Positions 24,599-31,524 of a stretch of DNA of 35,250 nucleotides are shown piece after piece. Source of the DNA: Vibrio hepatarius (GTDB lineage: Bacteria; Pseudomonadota; Gammaproteobacteria; Enterobacterales; Vibrionaceae); NCBI RefSeq assembly GCF_001274785.1, contig NZ_LHPI01000037.1, positions 1-35,250 of the forward strand, in the 5' to 3' direction. The position numbers were made by a program, and so were the translations under genes. The notes under the pieces were generated by a model. The model made no database searches and was not told the origin of the DNA. It saw nothing but the letters and a program-made list of their open reading frames with translations. Within the stretch, counting starts at the first letter, position 1, and every line of letters starts with the position of its first letter.

Positions 24599-24724
24599 GA
24601 CTTTGCTGTTGAAGATATTCACAGACGGTGTATAACAGAGAAAAGTTTGCTGATTTAAAACTTACTGGTTTTAAATTGTTTTGAGTTTCAATGTCAATAT
24701 AAAACACAGAGTTAGGTATAAATA

Positions 24725-25090
24725 ATGAACAAAACCCTAAGCACAGTCCTAGTAACTTTGACGTTAGTTTCAGCCCCTGCACTTGCAAAAAAAATCCCCG
24801 AGTGGGTTTCAAGCACTCCTACGGGGCAATCTGTTTATTGCGTCCCAGCCGGCTCTAACATCGATATGGCTCGTAAGGTGGCATTGCAGTTCGCGTCAGA
24901 AGACCAAGGCCGAGGTTTTAATAAGGTTGATGTTTCTGGTTCAGAGAGTGCTAAAACTATCGCACATGACGGCGCGGTAGACAGCCAATACAACATGAAT
25001 ACTGAAACAATCGCAACCGGCATGAAAAAATCGGTCCAATTGCTCGATGAAGCAATGGTTGATGGTTCTCTATGTGTTTTGGTCAAGTAA
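24725..25090 (+). CDS. LPP20-like periplasmic protein, 121 aa
   Basis: ATG at 24725 with AGG upstream. A standard signal peptide (MNKTLSTVLVTLTLVSAPALA, cleavage after ALA) is followed by KKIPEWVSSTPTGQSVYCVPAG, MARKVALQFASEDQG and an end reading MVDGSLCVLVK. The order P-x-W-V, short glycine turn, AR...A helix and VYVLVK-like end is that of LPP20-family proteins, though here without a lipobox Cys. Two mature Cys (VYCVPAG, SLCVLV) could pair. LPP20 proteins are envelope proteins of poorly defined role. The next gene begins nine bases after the stop, so the two form an operon. Confidence 0.7.
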   Translation: MNKTLSTVLVTLTLVSAPALAKKIPEWVSSTPTGQSVYCVPAGSNIDMARKVALQFASEDQGRGFNKVDVSGSESAKTIAHDGAVDSQYNMNTETIATGMKKSVQLLDEAMVDGSLCVLVK

Positions 25091-25099
25091 GGTGTGAAT

Positions 25100-25522
25100 A
25101 TGAATTCTGATCAAGGCAAATCAACAGCACCTAACCATATTGTACCTTTGCGCTATCCGGGGAAGGTTGAACGAACTGTTGGCCAAATGCTGGTGGTTTT
25201 AACGGGGGGAGCGATACTCTTTTCAATGTGGTACTTCTCTGGTGACATGAACACTTTCGATACTGTTTTATGTTGCTTCCTAACTTGGGTGATTACTGTA
25301 ATGATTGCCATTGCTCTAAAGGAAATGCCACCAGCGAATGAGTATTCAACCGACCCGTACATCTTATCAGTAGTCCTGATTGCAGCATTCCTTATTGCTC
25401 CAGTCCTATCAGATACGGTTGCCCTTTTTTATATGAAGCTACCTTTCTACGCTTTATCCATATTTACAGGGCAGTCACTTGATACCTTTACAAACATGCT
25501 TTTTATAGACGTGCAGGGATAA
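25100..25522 (+). CDS. Small inner-membrane protein, 140 aa
   Basis: ATG at 25100 (MNSDQGKSTAPN) has AAGG seven bases upstream; a GTG at 25094 adds two residues. Hydrophobic segments occur at about residues 28-46 (GQMLVVLTGGAILFSMWYF), 53-70 and 87-105 (ILSVVLIAAFLIAPVLSDT), with a further amphipathic stretch near the end. Four passes are likely. No family is recognised. It is cotranscribed with the LPP20-like gene, so both may act in the envelope. Confidence 0.7.
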   Translation: MNSDQGKSTAPNHIVPLRYPGKVERTVGQMLVVLTGGAILFSMWYFSGDMNTFDTVLCCFLTWVITVMIAIALKEMPPANEYSTDPYILSVVLIAAFLIAPVLSDTVALFYMKLPFYALSIFTGQSLDTFTNMLFIDVQG

Positions 25523-25553
25523 AAAAAGGTGCCAACAATCGGCACCTTTTTTT
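25521..25553. terminator. Bidirectional rho-independent terminator
   Basis: AAAAGGTGCC (25524-25533), 7-base loop, GGCACCTTTT (25541-25550), flanked by A-run and T-run. It serves the convergent genes ending at 25522 and 25566. Confidence 0.92.
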
Positions 25554-25565
25554 GTGTTGTTATGT

Positions 25566-26441
25566 TTAAAACAATCTGTAAGGAGAAACGTTATTTTCCC
25601 CATTCTTGATGTAGTACTGATCCCAACCTCGAACATCAAAAGGTACCCGCTTGCCTTGCACCTCGATGTATACCTTTTCTAACTTAACGCCATCCACGAC
25701 CTTTGCTCGAGCAATTGGATTTATAATCGCATTAATCATGTTTTGTGCATCAGCTTTGGAAGCAGGTTTATAGATCAACGCAACCTTATTACCAACCTTC
25801 GCACAGTGTTTACTAAAAGTAATGTCTTTGCCGTCAATTTGTCCATATGCTGTCGTGCTTATGTTGCTTACAGAACAGGTCGGGTTTTCTAGGTTTACAA
25901 TCCCAAATCGGGCGCCATAGTCTGTGTATTGGTTCTCTCTGTTCGCATATAGTATTGCGATGTAATCATCGTTGGCGCTGAATGCAGGTTTTGGTAATCC
26001 ATAGAGTGATTCTGACTCTTTAAGCCAGAAGTTATCGAACTGTGTTGGTTCGTTAAACTCAAGGTTATATCCATATTCTGCGCTTGCTACAAAGCCGTCA
26101 CCATTAAATTTGAGCTGACGACCAGTTAGTTTCTGGTTTAATGAGCCGCGCTCCGGGTCAAGAAATTTAGCTTCTCTCGTTTGGATAGAACCATCACGGT
26201 TGAAATATTCTCTTAGGCGGTACAGCCCTTTCTCTAATTTATGTGAGCTTACTGAACCATCATCGAAGTGAGTGTAGTTCTCTTCGGTTTCAGTAACGTA
26301 GAACGTTGGCTTTTCTACAGGTTTTCTTTCTTGGATGCAGGGCTCACCCAAACACATTCGAACTGTTTTCTCGCTTGTCGTTGAGCACCCATTTAAAGCC
26401 AATAGTGACAAACCGACTACAAACAACCCTTGCTTTTTCAT
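25566..26441 (-). CDS. Putative lipoprotein, 291 aa
   Basis: Signal peptide MKKQGLFVVGLSLLALNGC with lipobox LNGC (Cys19, followed by Ser-Thr-Thr, so sorted to the outer membrane). The mature domain is beta-rich with repeated Tyr/Asp/Gly turns (DGSVSSHKLEKGLYRLREYF, YNRDG-type units), which recall MORN- or YD-like antiparallel sheets but do not fit either pattern clearly. Four more Cys are present (MCLGEPC, TCSVS, HCAKVG). No family is recognised. It is the last gene of the unit starting with the primase-like gene, 16 bases after the preceding gene. Confidence 0.75.
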   Translation of the reverse strand: MKKQGLFVVGLSLLALNGCSTTSEKTVRMCLGEPCIQERKPVEKPTFYVTETEENYTHFDDGSVSSHKLEKGLYRLREYFNRDGSIQTREAKFLDPERGSLNQKLTGRQLKFNGDGFVASAEYGYNLEFNEPTQFDNFWLKESESLYGLPKPAFSANDDYIAILYANRENQYTDYGARFGIVNLENPTCSVSNISTTAYGQIDGKDITFSKHCAKVGNKVALIYKPASKADAQNMINAIINPIARAKVVDGVKLEKVYIEVQGKRVPFDVRGWDQYYIKNGENNVSPYRLF

Positions 26442-26457
26442 AGTTACATCCGTCTTT

Positions 26458-26928
26458 TTATTTTAATCCCAGCAAACAACTAATCTTTGTTGCTATTTCA
26501 TTCTTTTTCTTATCATTTACTTTGCAATAGAACACAGATTCATTCAAATGATCATTGCTTATTACAAAGTAATACTGCTTGTCTAACGCCCCTGTTTCTA
26601 CAAGGTTAAACTCTTCAAATGGTGCACTCACTTGCTGTTTCTTATCGCCTAGCTTTAGTCCGAAAACCCTACTTTGGATTAGTAAGAGAGTTTTCTCTGT
26701 GTTCAGACCAATGTGCTTTCGGTAGCCAAAGGGAATAACAGACATCATGAAAATTGGAATAGCCCAGTTCGGCATCGTATATCCATAGAGCATCGAATGA
26801 TAAGCGCTGCTTAAGCACACGAACCCTAAAAACCCAGAAAGACATAAGAAAGCTTTAGAAACGGCTGATACGCTAAAACCAAAAACCTTCTGGCCATTTA
26901 TCTGAGTGTGGAATGGAAGTACTAACAT
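26458..26928 (-). CDS. Membrane protein, 156 aa, unknown function
   Basis: ATG at 26928. Two hydrophobic segments (about residues 24-43, AFLCLSGFLGFVCLSSAY, and 53-68, NWAIPIFMMSVIPFGY) are followed by a cytoplasmic domain of ~85 residues. This plan, with a membrane hairpin followed by a beta-rich KTLLLIQSRVFGLK domain, recalls bacterial PH-like membrane proteins, but the likeness is structural guesswork. It lies nine bases after the preceding gene and 16 before the lipoprotein. Confidence 0.65.
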   Translation of the reverse strand: MLVLPFHTQINGQKVFGFSVSAVSKAFLCLSGFLGFVCLSSAYHSMLYGYTMPNWAIPIFMMSVIPFGYRKHIGLNTEKTLLLIQSRVFGLKLGDKKQQVSAPFEEFNLVETGALDKQYYFVISNDHLNESVFYCKVNDKKKNEIATKISCLLGLK

Positions 26929-26937
26929 CTTTTCGTC

Positions 26938-27447
26938 CTAGTGCACTTTTGAGTCTGATGGCATGTCATTTATTAACACTGGCAAGATTACATTATCCAA
27001 GACTTGCTGAGCGCATTCTGTTCCTCTTGGCGTAACCTTCGGTGTAAGTAGCTTGCTTCTCAGATTTTTGCAGTCCTCTGATGTCAAGCCAATAGATTCT
27101 AACTTAACCTCTTTCGACCATTGAGCTGTTACAAGATGACTAAGTACAGAGTGAACAAAGCCTCGACGTCCAGACGGCATAGTCATGTCATTGCTTTGAG
27201 CAATACTGTGTATTGGTACTTCTACATGTGGCAGCTCAACTCTCGGAGATTTGAGTAGTGAGTGAACTTGAGAATTTAATGGTGTGCTTGTTACGCGGCC
27301 GCTATGAGTGTCTACCCAAAACTTGAGTTTCGCCACACCTGAATCTGTTTCAGAATTTGCGATCAATGACATCGGATCGCGGTGGTAGTAAACATGTGAC
27401 ACGACAGCAACAGCGAGCATCTGGTTATCGCTCAATTTCTCTAACAT
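26938..27447 (-). CDS. Hypothetical protein, 169 aa
   Basis: ATG at 27447 (MLEKLSDNQMLAVAVVSHVY). Soluble alpha/beta protein with no signal peptide. Features are a His-rich start (VSHVYYHRDPMSL), a central beta region (VELPHVEVPIHS) and a C-terminal helix pair (SEDCKNLRSKLLT). No domain recognised. It follows the primase-like gene by 68 bases and leads into two envelope genes. Confidence 0.65.
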   Translation of the reverse strand: MLEKLSDNQMLAVAVVSHVYYHRDPMSLIANSETDSGVAKLKFWVDTHSGRVTSTPLNSQVHSLLKSPRVELPHVEVPIHSIAQSNDMTMPSGRRGFVHSVLSHLVTAQWSKEVKLESIGLTSEDCKNLRSKLLTPKVTPRGTECAQQVLDNVILPVLINDMPSDSKVH

Positions 27448-27515
27448 CCTTTATTAATTCTCTTCTTCGATTGTTTTTTCCAGTATCAGCTATCATGCAT
27501 ATTGCACAATACCTT

Positions 27516-28679
27516 TCATTTAACCTGGGCGATGGTGACTCTTTTACCGGTTTTGATTTCAAGCACTTCTACTGCGTCGTCAAAGGACATTTCTGCATCT
27601 ACTAAAGCGGATAGCATTAATATGATTTGTTCGTCACTAAGGACATTATTCGGAACCACTGTGGCTATTTTCTTAAATCGAGATACATGCCACTTCGTAA
27701 ACCTACGATAGTAAGCGCCATGATAAGGACCAAATGCTATCGGTTTGACCTCTTCAACTACCTTTGCATTTGGAGAGTATTTCTGAATATTCTTCACCGC
27801 TACAGAATCCGCTTCCGCGAGGATGAATATTGATTTTTTTACGCCTTGCAACCCTTTGCTGCTTAACTCACTCAACGATTCATCACCAACAGCACAAGCG
27901 GGGATTCGCCTTGCTAACAAGAGACTTGCCAAAATCGGGTCTTCGACAACAAGGAGCCACTCAGACTTTAAATTGACCGGGTGGTTCAAATGACAAGGTG
28001 AACTGGGCTTGATGCTAATATCAAAACTAGGTTGGTTTTGTTGGAGGGAATCATTGTAACCCCATAGGAATACATCGTGATTTGGTAGTACCCACGGTAC
28101 AACTATACCGTTTTTAATCTTGCGTACAGACTTATAAAGGGACGTAGGAAGTCTATCCGTCACAACATTTTGAATTGCTCTACTTGACGGAAGGTACCCA
28201 ATTGGCGCTTTGAACAGTAATTCCTTCTCCCAACCACTGCTCAATAAAGATTCTATAGCGTCATCATTATCTTTTAGCCACAGACGTAATTGGTCAAGCA
28301 GCCATCTGGTTGTAATCGCGGATGATTTTTTAGATTCAGTTTCTGCTTTATCGTGGGGCTCTGCAGTAATGTCAACTATCGGTGGTGACGCAAATCCAGC
28401 ACTCTCAAGTAGACGTTTAGCTGCCTCTTGTTCTGTTACCTCGTCTAGTAGGCATAACGCGCTTACTAGCGTTGTGTGTTGATGACAGCTATTACAGCGA
28501 ATGCTTGCGGTACCAAAGTAATGGAAGGCATCATTACCCCAACAAGACGGGCATACGAGGCTACAGGATTTACCATCACTCTTTTCAATCGGTCGCAATC
28601 CATTAAACAGATCGTTTCTAGTTAACTTGTACAACGGATAAAACTTTTCGGATAGATACGTATTTAGCCTGTTTGACAC
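27516..28679 (-). CDS. Primase-like protein: N-terminal zinc ribbon and degenerate TOPRIM-like domain
   Basis: I prefer the GTG at 28679 (VSNRLNTYLSEKF), which has GGAGG eight bases upstream, over the TTG at 28685. Near residues 43-65 lies a CHC2/DnaG-type zinc ribbon, CPSC...CNSC with 15 residues between pairs. Residues ~175-200 (KNGIVVPWV) and ~240-300 resemble the TOPRIM fold of primases: WLLVVEDPILASLLLA takes the place of the VVEG motif, and ILAEADSVAVKN the place of the DxD motif, with only one of its two Asp. RNA-priming activity is therefore doubtful, and binding or regulation is possible. Phage- and plasmid-borne proteins of this plan occur next to replication genes. Confidence 0.7.
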   Translation of the reverse strand: MSNRLNTYLSEKFYPLYKLTRNDLFNGLRPIEKSDGKSCSLVCPSCWGNDAFHYFGTASIRCNSCHQHTTLVSALCLLDEVTEQEAAKRLLESAGFASPPIVDITAEPHDKAETESKKSSAITTRWLLDQLRLWLKDNDDAIESLLSSGWEKELLFKAPIGYLPSSRAIQNVVTDRLPTSLYKSVRKIKNGIVVPWVLPNHDVFLWGYNDSLQQNQPSFDISIKPSSPCHLNHPVNLKSEWLLVVEDPILASLLLARRIPACAVGDESLSELSSKGLQGVKKSIFILAEADSVAVKNIQKYSPNAKVVEEVKPIAFGPYHGAYYRRFTKWHVSRFKKIATVVPNNVLSDEQIILMLSALVDAEMSFDDAVEVLEIKTGKRVTIAQVK

Positions 28680-28687
28680 TTGCAAAC

Positions 28688-28692
28688 CCTCC
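28688..28692 (-). promoter_or_regulatory. Strong Shine-Dalgarno GGAGG deciding a GTG start
   Basis: Minus strand GGAGG eight bases before GTG 28679 but only two bases before the alternative TTG 28685, so the GTG is the better start for the primase-like protein. Confidence 0.6.
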
Positions 28693-28992
28693 TGACTACT
28701 TCGTAATCATTATAAAGCGTTTGAAATTGTTTAACAGGTAATATGTGAAAATTCGAGTGGTAGCATTGCACTAGATCAAAAGTAAGAATCACTTGCATTT
28801 AGGGTAGTAGAGGCTGATTTAATGCCCTTACATTGCATAGAAAAATCATCACAACTAGAAAAAAATAATTTGATAATAGCCTTAACTGGTTGCCAATTTG
28901 CAACTGTCACTTAGTGCGATAGTGCCACACCATAGGCATAGAGAAGCACAATACATGTACTTAATCGTGTATAGAGAATAAGAAAAGTTAAT
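28693..28992. other. Gene-free divergent intergenic region
   Basis: No ORF or RNA is recognised. A short inverted repeat GTTGC (28889-28893) / GCAAC (28900-28904) and several AGTG/CACT elements (28907-28930) lie on the side of the 28993 gene. The region should contain divergent promoters, but I cannot place them with confidence. Confidence 0.4.
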
Positions 28993-29313
28993 ATGAAGCA
29001 AACACTTGAAAAACCAGAACAGGAGATGCCTCCATTGGCCATTGAAGATCGTCTAATGGACGCGCAACAAGAAGGGTTCGAGATTGTAGCAGCTATTCGA
29101 GGCTTTCGAGTGGCACTTTCAACTCTTGTATATTTTTATATAGAACTTATTGCTAAGAAAAAAGAGCAGGAAGTAGAGATAGGTTTCTGGCCGGGCATGA
29201 CTGATAACTTAGACAATGCAGTTCAGACGCTCGCTGACATCAAAGACAAACACCCAACTGTTGTGATCATTCCTCCAAAAGACCCGCAGCTACAAAATAA
29301 CTTGAACACTTGA
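28993..29313 (+). CDS. Hypothetical protein, 106 aa
   Basis: ATG at 28993 (MKQTLEKPEQEMPPL), with only a weak ribosome binding site. The middle (residues ~30-50, EIVAAIRGFRVALSTLVYFYIELIA) is a long amphipathic or hydrophobic helix, perhaps a membrane-associated segment, followed by KKKEQ and an acidic part. The end is VVIIPPKDPQLQNN. No family recognised. It is a single-gene unit ending in a terminator shared with the convergent Cys-pattern gene. Confidence 0.6.
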   Translation: MKQTLEKPEQEMPPLAIEDRLMDAQQEGFEIVAAIRGFRVALSTLVYFYIELIAKKKEQEVEIGFWPGMTDNLDNAVQTLADIKDKHPTVVIIPPKDPQLQNNLNT

Positions 29314-29348
29314 TTTGTTCTATTAGGTTTATTTCAAAAGTTTGTTCC

Positions 29349-29381
29349 AACCCTAAGCAAATCTGCTTTAGGGTTGGTTTT
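29349..29381. terminator. Hairpin terminator between convergent genes
   Basis: AACCCTAA and TTAGGGTT arms within 29349-29375, then GGTTTTT. The hairpin overlaps the stop codon (29368-29370) of the minus-strand gene. Confidence 0.75.
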
Positions 29382-29781
29382 TAAGGACGCGAACAATTTG
29401 CTGGTTTGGGTAGTTACCACAGAAGTACTCGGTAGCCTCTTCTGTCTCTCTGTAAGGTACAAACACAGAGCTGTCCGAAACGCTACAGCACAACTTGGTT
29501 CCATCTTCTAGTTTTGAAACGATTGAATATTCTGGCTTGACTGGTAACACAAACAAACATGAATCGTTACCCTTGCCATCCATTTTCGGAGATAGCTCTA
29601 CCCTGGCGTCAACCGAGGGCCAATCTTGCATTGAAGTAGGCTTTAGAATTGACCAATCCATTTGACGGTCTAAGAATCCATATACCGCATAATTCTGTGT
29701 AACGTTGCTAACTACATTCTTAGCAGCCCAGCCAATAGCTAGCCCTAATGCAATTAGTTTTAAATCTATAAACAACTTCAC
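29368..29781 (-). CDS. Membrane-anchored protein with C-x23-CCS-x21-CG pattern, 137 aa
   Basis: I take the GTG at 29781 (VKLFIDLKLIALGLAIGWAA), with GGGG seven bases upstream; a TTG at 29799 adds six residues. One N-terminal membrane segment (~5-24) leaves a periplasmic domain of ~110 residues. Its Cys (DSCLF, KLCCSVSDS, YFCGNYPNQ) match in order and spacing the protein at 15714-16205, including the aromatic-Pro-x-Gln after the CG. I read this as a paralogous pair, and the 14580-14768 product may be a third, shorter relative. Function unknown. Confidence 0.7.
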   Translation of the reverse strand: MKLFIDLKLIALGLAIGWAAKNVVSNVTQNYAVYGFLDRQMDWSILKPTSMQDWPSVDARVELSPKMDGKGNDSCLFVLPVKPEYSIVSKLEDGTKLCCSVSDSSVFVPYRETEEATEYFCGNYPNQQIVRVLKNQP

Positions 29782-30015
29782 ACGACAGCCCCATAGCAAA
29801 TTGGTTTTAAGATTGTCATTTAGTAACGCTCTTGATTGAAATCGTGGTCATACTACCAAAAACATTAAGAAATTTAACGCTTCAACTATCAAAAAAATTC
29901 ATATTGATAATTAACTGAATAATTTCTCTACAAAACAGCCTTACCAATTTAAAGACAACTAGTTGATACATCGCGCATAACTTCCAATGACATACGTAAT
30001 AGGATAATCAAGTCA

Positions 30016-30039
30016 ATGACAAAAGAAGTATGTTGTCAT
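30016..30039. promoter_or_regulatory. Operator-like inverted repeat upstream of the 30094 gene
   Basis: ATGACAA (30016-30022), 10-base spacer, TTGTCAT (30033-30039), perfect arms, 54 bases before the start of the small winged-helix-like gene. A TATAAA at 30051-30056 could be its -10. The layout would allow self-repression. The rest of the 29800-30093 region shows nothing else. Confidence 0.4.
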
Positions 30040-30093
30040 ATGATTACACATATAAAACGCTTGTTATTAAAATCGAAGTATTAAGGAGTTAAA

Positions 30094-30420
30094 ATGGTTT
30101 CTGCATGGCTTGGAGCTATCAGTGCACTAGACCGTCGTCTAGGTACTGGGAATATGACATTAAAAGAATATATGACGATCGCTTATGTACATGAGCAAAC
30201 ATCTGTAAGTGAAGAAGATTTAGCAATGTTCGCTACTCACAACGAAGATTCAGACTTTGGTAATTCGATAATCAATCGACTGCTTGAGGCTGGTCATTTA
30301 ACTCGTGATGAAGACACGAACGCGATCATCATTTCAGAACACGGTCATCACGTAATTGATGAAGTCCATCGCTTATGCAAATCAAGGCTTATTCAGCCAA
30401 TTTTCACAAACCCAAACTAG
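30094..30420 (+). CDS. Small protein with winged-helix-like pattern, 108 aa
   Basis: ATG at 30094 with a strong AAGGAG seven bases upstream. The order is LKEYMTIAYVHEQTSVSEEDLA (helices), SIINRLLEAGHLTRDEDTNAII (recognition-type helix then wing strands), then ISEHGHHVIDEVHRLC. This looks like a MarR/PadR-size winged helix that may bind DNA, though it is short and acidic. An inverted repeat lies in its upstream region. A terminator follows. Confidence 0.65.
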   Translation: MVSAWLGAISALDRRLGTGNMTLKEYMTIAYVHEQTSVSEEDLAMFATHNEDSDFGNSIINRLLEAGHLTRDEDTNAIIISEHGHHVIDEVHRLCKSRLIQPIFTNPN

Positions 30421-30423
30421 CTT

Positions 30424-30451
30424 AAAGGCGCTCAACTGGTTGAGCGCCTTT
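30424..30451. terminator. Bidirectional hairpin terminator
   Basis: AAAGGCGCTCAA (30424-30435), 4-base loop, TTGAGCGCCTTT (30440-30451). It separates the convergent genes ending at 30420 and 30458. Confidence 0.85.
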
Positions 30452-30457
30452 ATATTT

Positions 30458-31060
30458 CTAGTAAAGCAATTCGACCCTACGGTTTCGCGCTCGAGCTTCA
30501 TCTGAACTACCAGGATCTGCGGGATGTGTTTCTCCATAGCTCACACAAGTTAACTGTTCTTTTCGTGCTCCTAGAGTTTCGAGCATTTTACAAACATTGT
30601 TAGACCGCAGCTGACCAAGCTTTAAGTTAAAGTCGGCAGAGCCTTTCGAATCAGTAAAGCCAGCCACTAAAAGACGGATGCTTTTATCAGATGAAAGATA
30701 GTTCACATGCTGCTTGAGTTGTTCATTCCATTTCTGCTCAACTACAGATGAACTAAATGTGAAATAAACTGTGTGTTGAGGTGGTTGCGACAACAGGATT
30801 GGTTCTACCCTGTCACTAACTGCCGCTTCAACCGCCAGTTCAATCTGCTCACTTCGAGTCATTTTAGCTGCTTGGTTCTTAGCCATTTGTTCTTGCATGT
30901 AATTCTGGTTGTTATCCTCAAACAAGTGTTCAGGACCTGTTAGTTGTCCGACAGATGTCATTGGTTCTTCTTGAGATTCATCTGCTGGTGGCTGAAAAAG
31001 GCTACAGCCAGATGTCGATAAGATTAGACTTATCAAAAAACTCGTGTGAACTATCCTCAT
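30458..31060 (-). CDS. OmpA-family outer-membrane lipoprotein
   Basis: I start at the ATG at 31060 (MRIVHTSFLISLILSTSGC). This gives a proper lipoprotein signal with lipobox STSGC, while the TTG at 31078 would put extra charged residues in front. After a spacer with Gln/Glu-rich helix (~40-85), an OmpA C-terminal domain covers ~95-200. It shows TVYFTFSSS, AGFTDSKGSADFN (the Asp that contacts diaminopimelate), LGQLRSNNV, VSYGETHPADPG and ARARNRRVEL (the second peptidoglycan-contacting Arg). It should tether the outer membrane to peptidoglycan. OmpA-type lipoproteins are common in plasmid transfer, secretion and stator systems; which applies here cannot be seen. Confidence 0.88.
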   Translation of the reverse strand: MRIVHTSFLISLILSTSGCSLFQPPADESQEEPMTSVGQLTGPEHLFEDNNQNYMQEQMAKNQAAKMTRSEQIELAVEAAVSDRVEPILLSQPPQHTVYFTFSSSVVEQKWNEQLKQHVNYLSSDKSIRLLVAGFTDSKGSADFNLKLGQLRSNNVCKMLETLGARKEQLTCVSYGETHPADPGSSDEARARNRRVELLY

Positions 31061-31524
31061 TTCAAACGTAAACCTCAATCTCCAATAATTTTAATCACAT
31101 TCTAACGCTTATTATTGAAGGTGAAAACTTTTTTAAATCGATTGTGTTTGGCATGAGAATTGTTAAGTAAAAACAAGTGTATATGGAGATACCACGGGTT
31201 TATTTCGAAATGTTTACTGTTTAATGACACGACTGACTTTATAAAACGCTTAGTATTTACATCCTTTTACAAACTAACTGTATTGAAACCGTAATGAAAT
31301 TTGCAGATAATTAAACACTGCTCGTAGCACTACTACAGACAGTTTTTGAAACTGATATGAAAAAGCAATAATTTCCTATAAATTTAGTGATTTACGTTAA
31401 ATGTCTTAAAAATTAGACAACATAATTATACAGATTGGGATATTATAAGGTTACAAGTTAGACAAAATGTGTATAGATTACATACATAGCTTTTGGAATG
31501 AGTAGTTTCTTAGTAGGTTTATGA
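31061..31524. other. Gene-free AT-rich region upstream of tus
   Basis: No gene seen. The proximal part carries repeated TTAGACA motifs (listed separately). The distal part is AT-rich with several TTTAAAT-type runs and no clear hairpin. It probably holds divergent promoters for the OmpA-like gene and tus. Confidence 0.4.
31402..31479. repeat. Repeated TTAGACA motifs upstream of tus
   Basis: TTAGACAA begins at 31413 and again at 31458, each continuing to a TATA(C)AGATT-like end (31436 and 31479). An inverted copy, TGTCT at 31402-31406, faces AGACA at 31415-31419. On the minus strand the first copy reads TTATGTTGTCTAA, sharing TATGTTGT and CTAA with the Escherichia coli Ter core GTATGTTGTAACTAA but lacking two bases between. 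Possible sites for Tus or another regulator. Confidence 0.4.

Noticed and set aside
24536..24724. c-di-GMP (GEMM) riboswitch upstream of the EAL or LPP20-like gene
   Set aside because: No GEMM consensus or matching stem order is visible, only AT-rich promoter-like sequence.
30028..30037. GTATGTTGTC as a Ter site
   Set aside because: The first nine bases match the Ter core, but it coincides with one arm of a separate inverted repeat and the rest diverges, so an operator reading is simpler.
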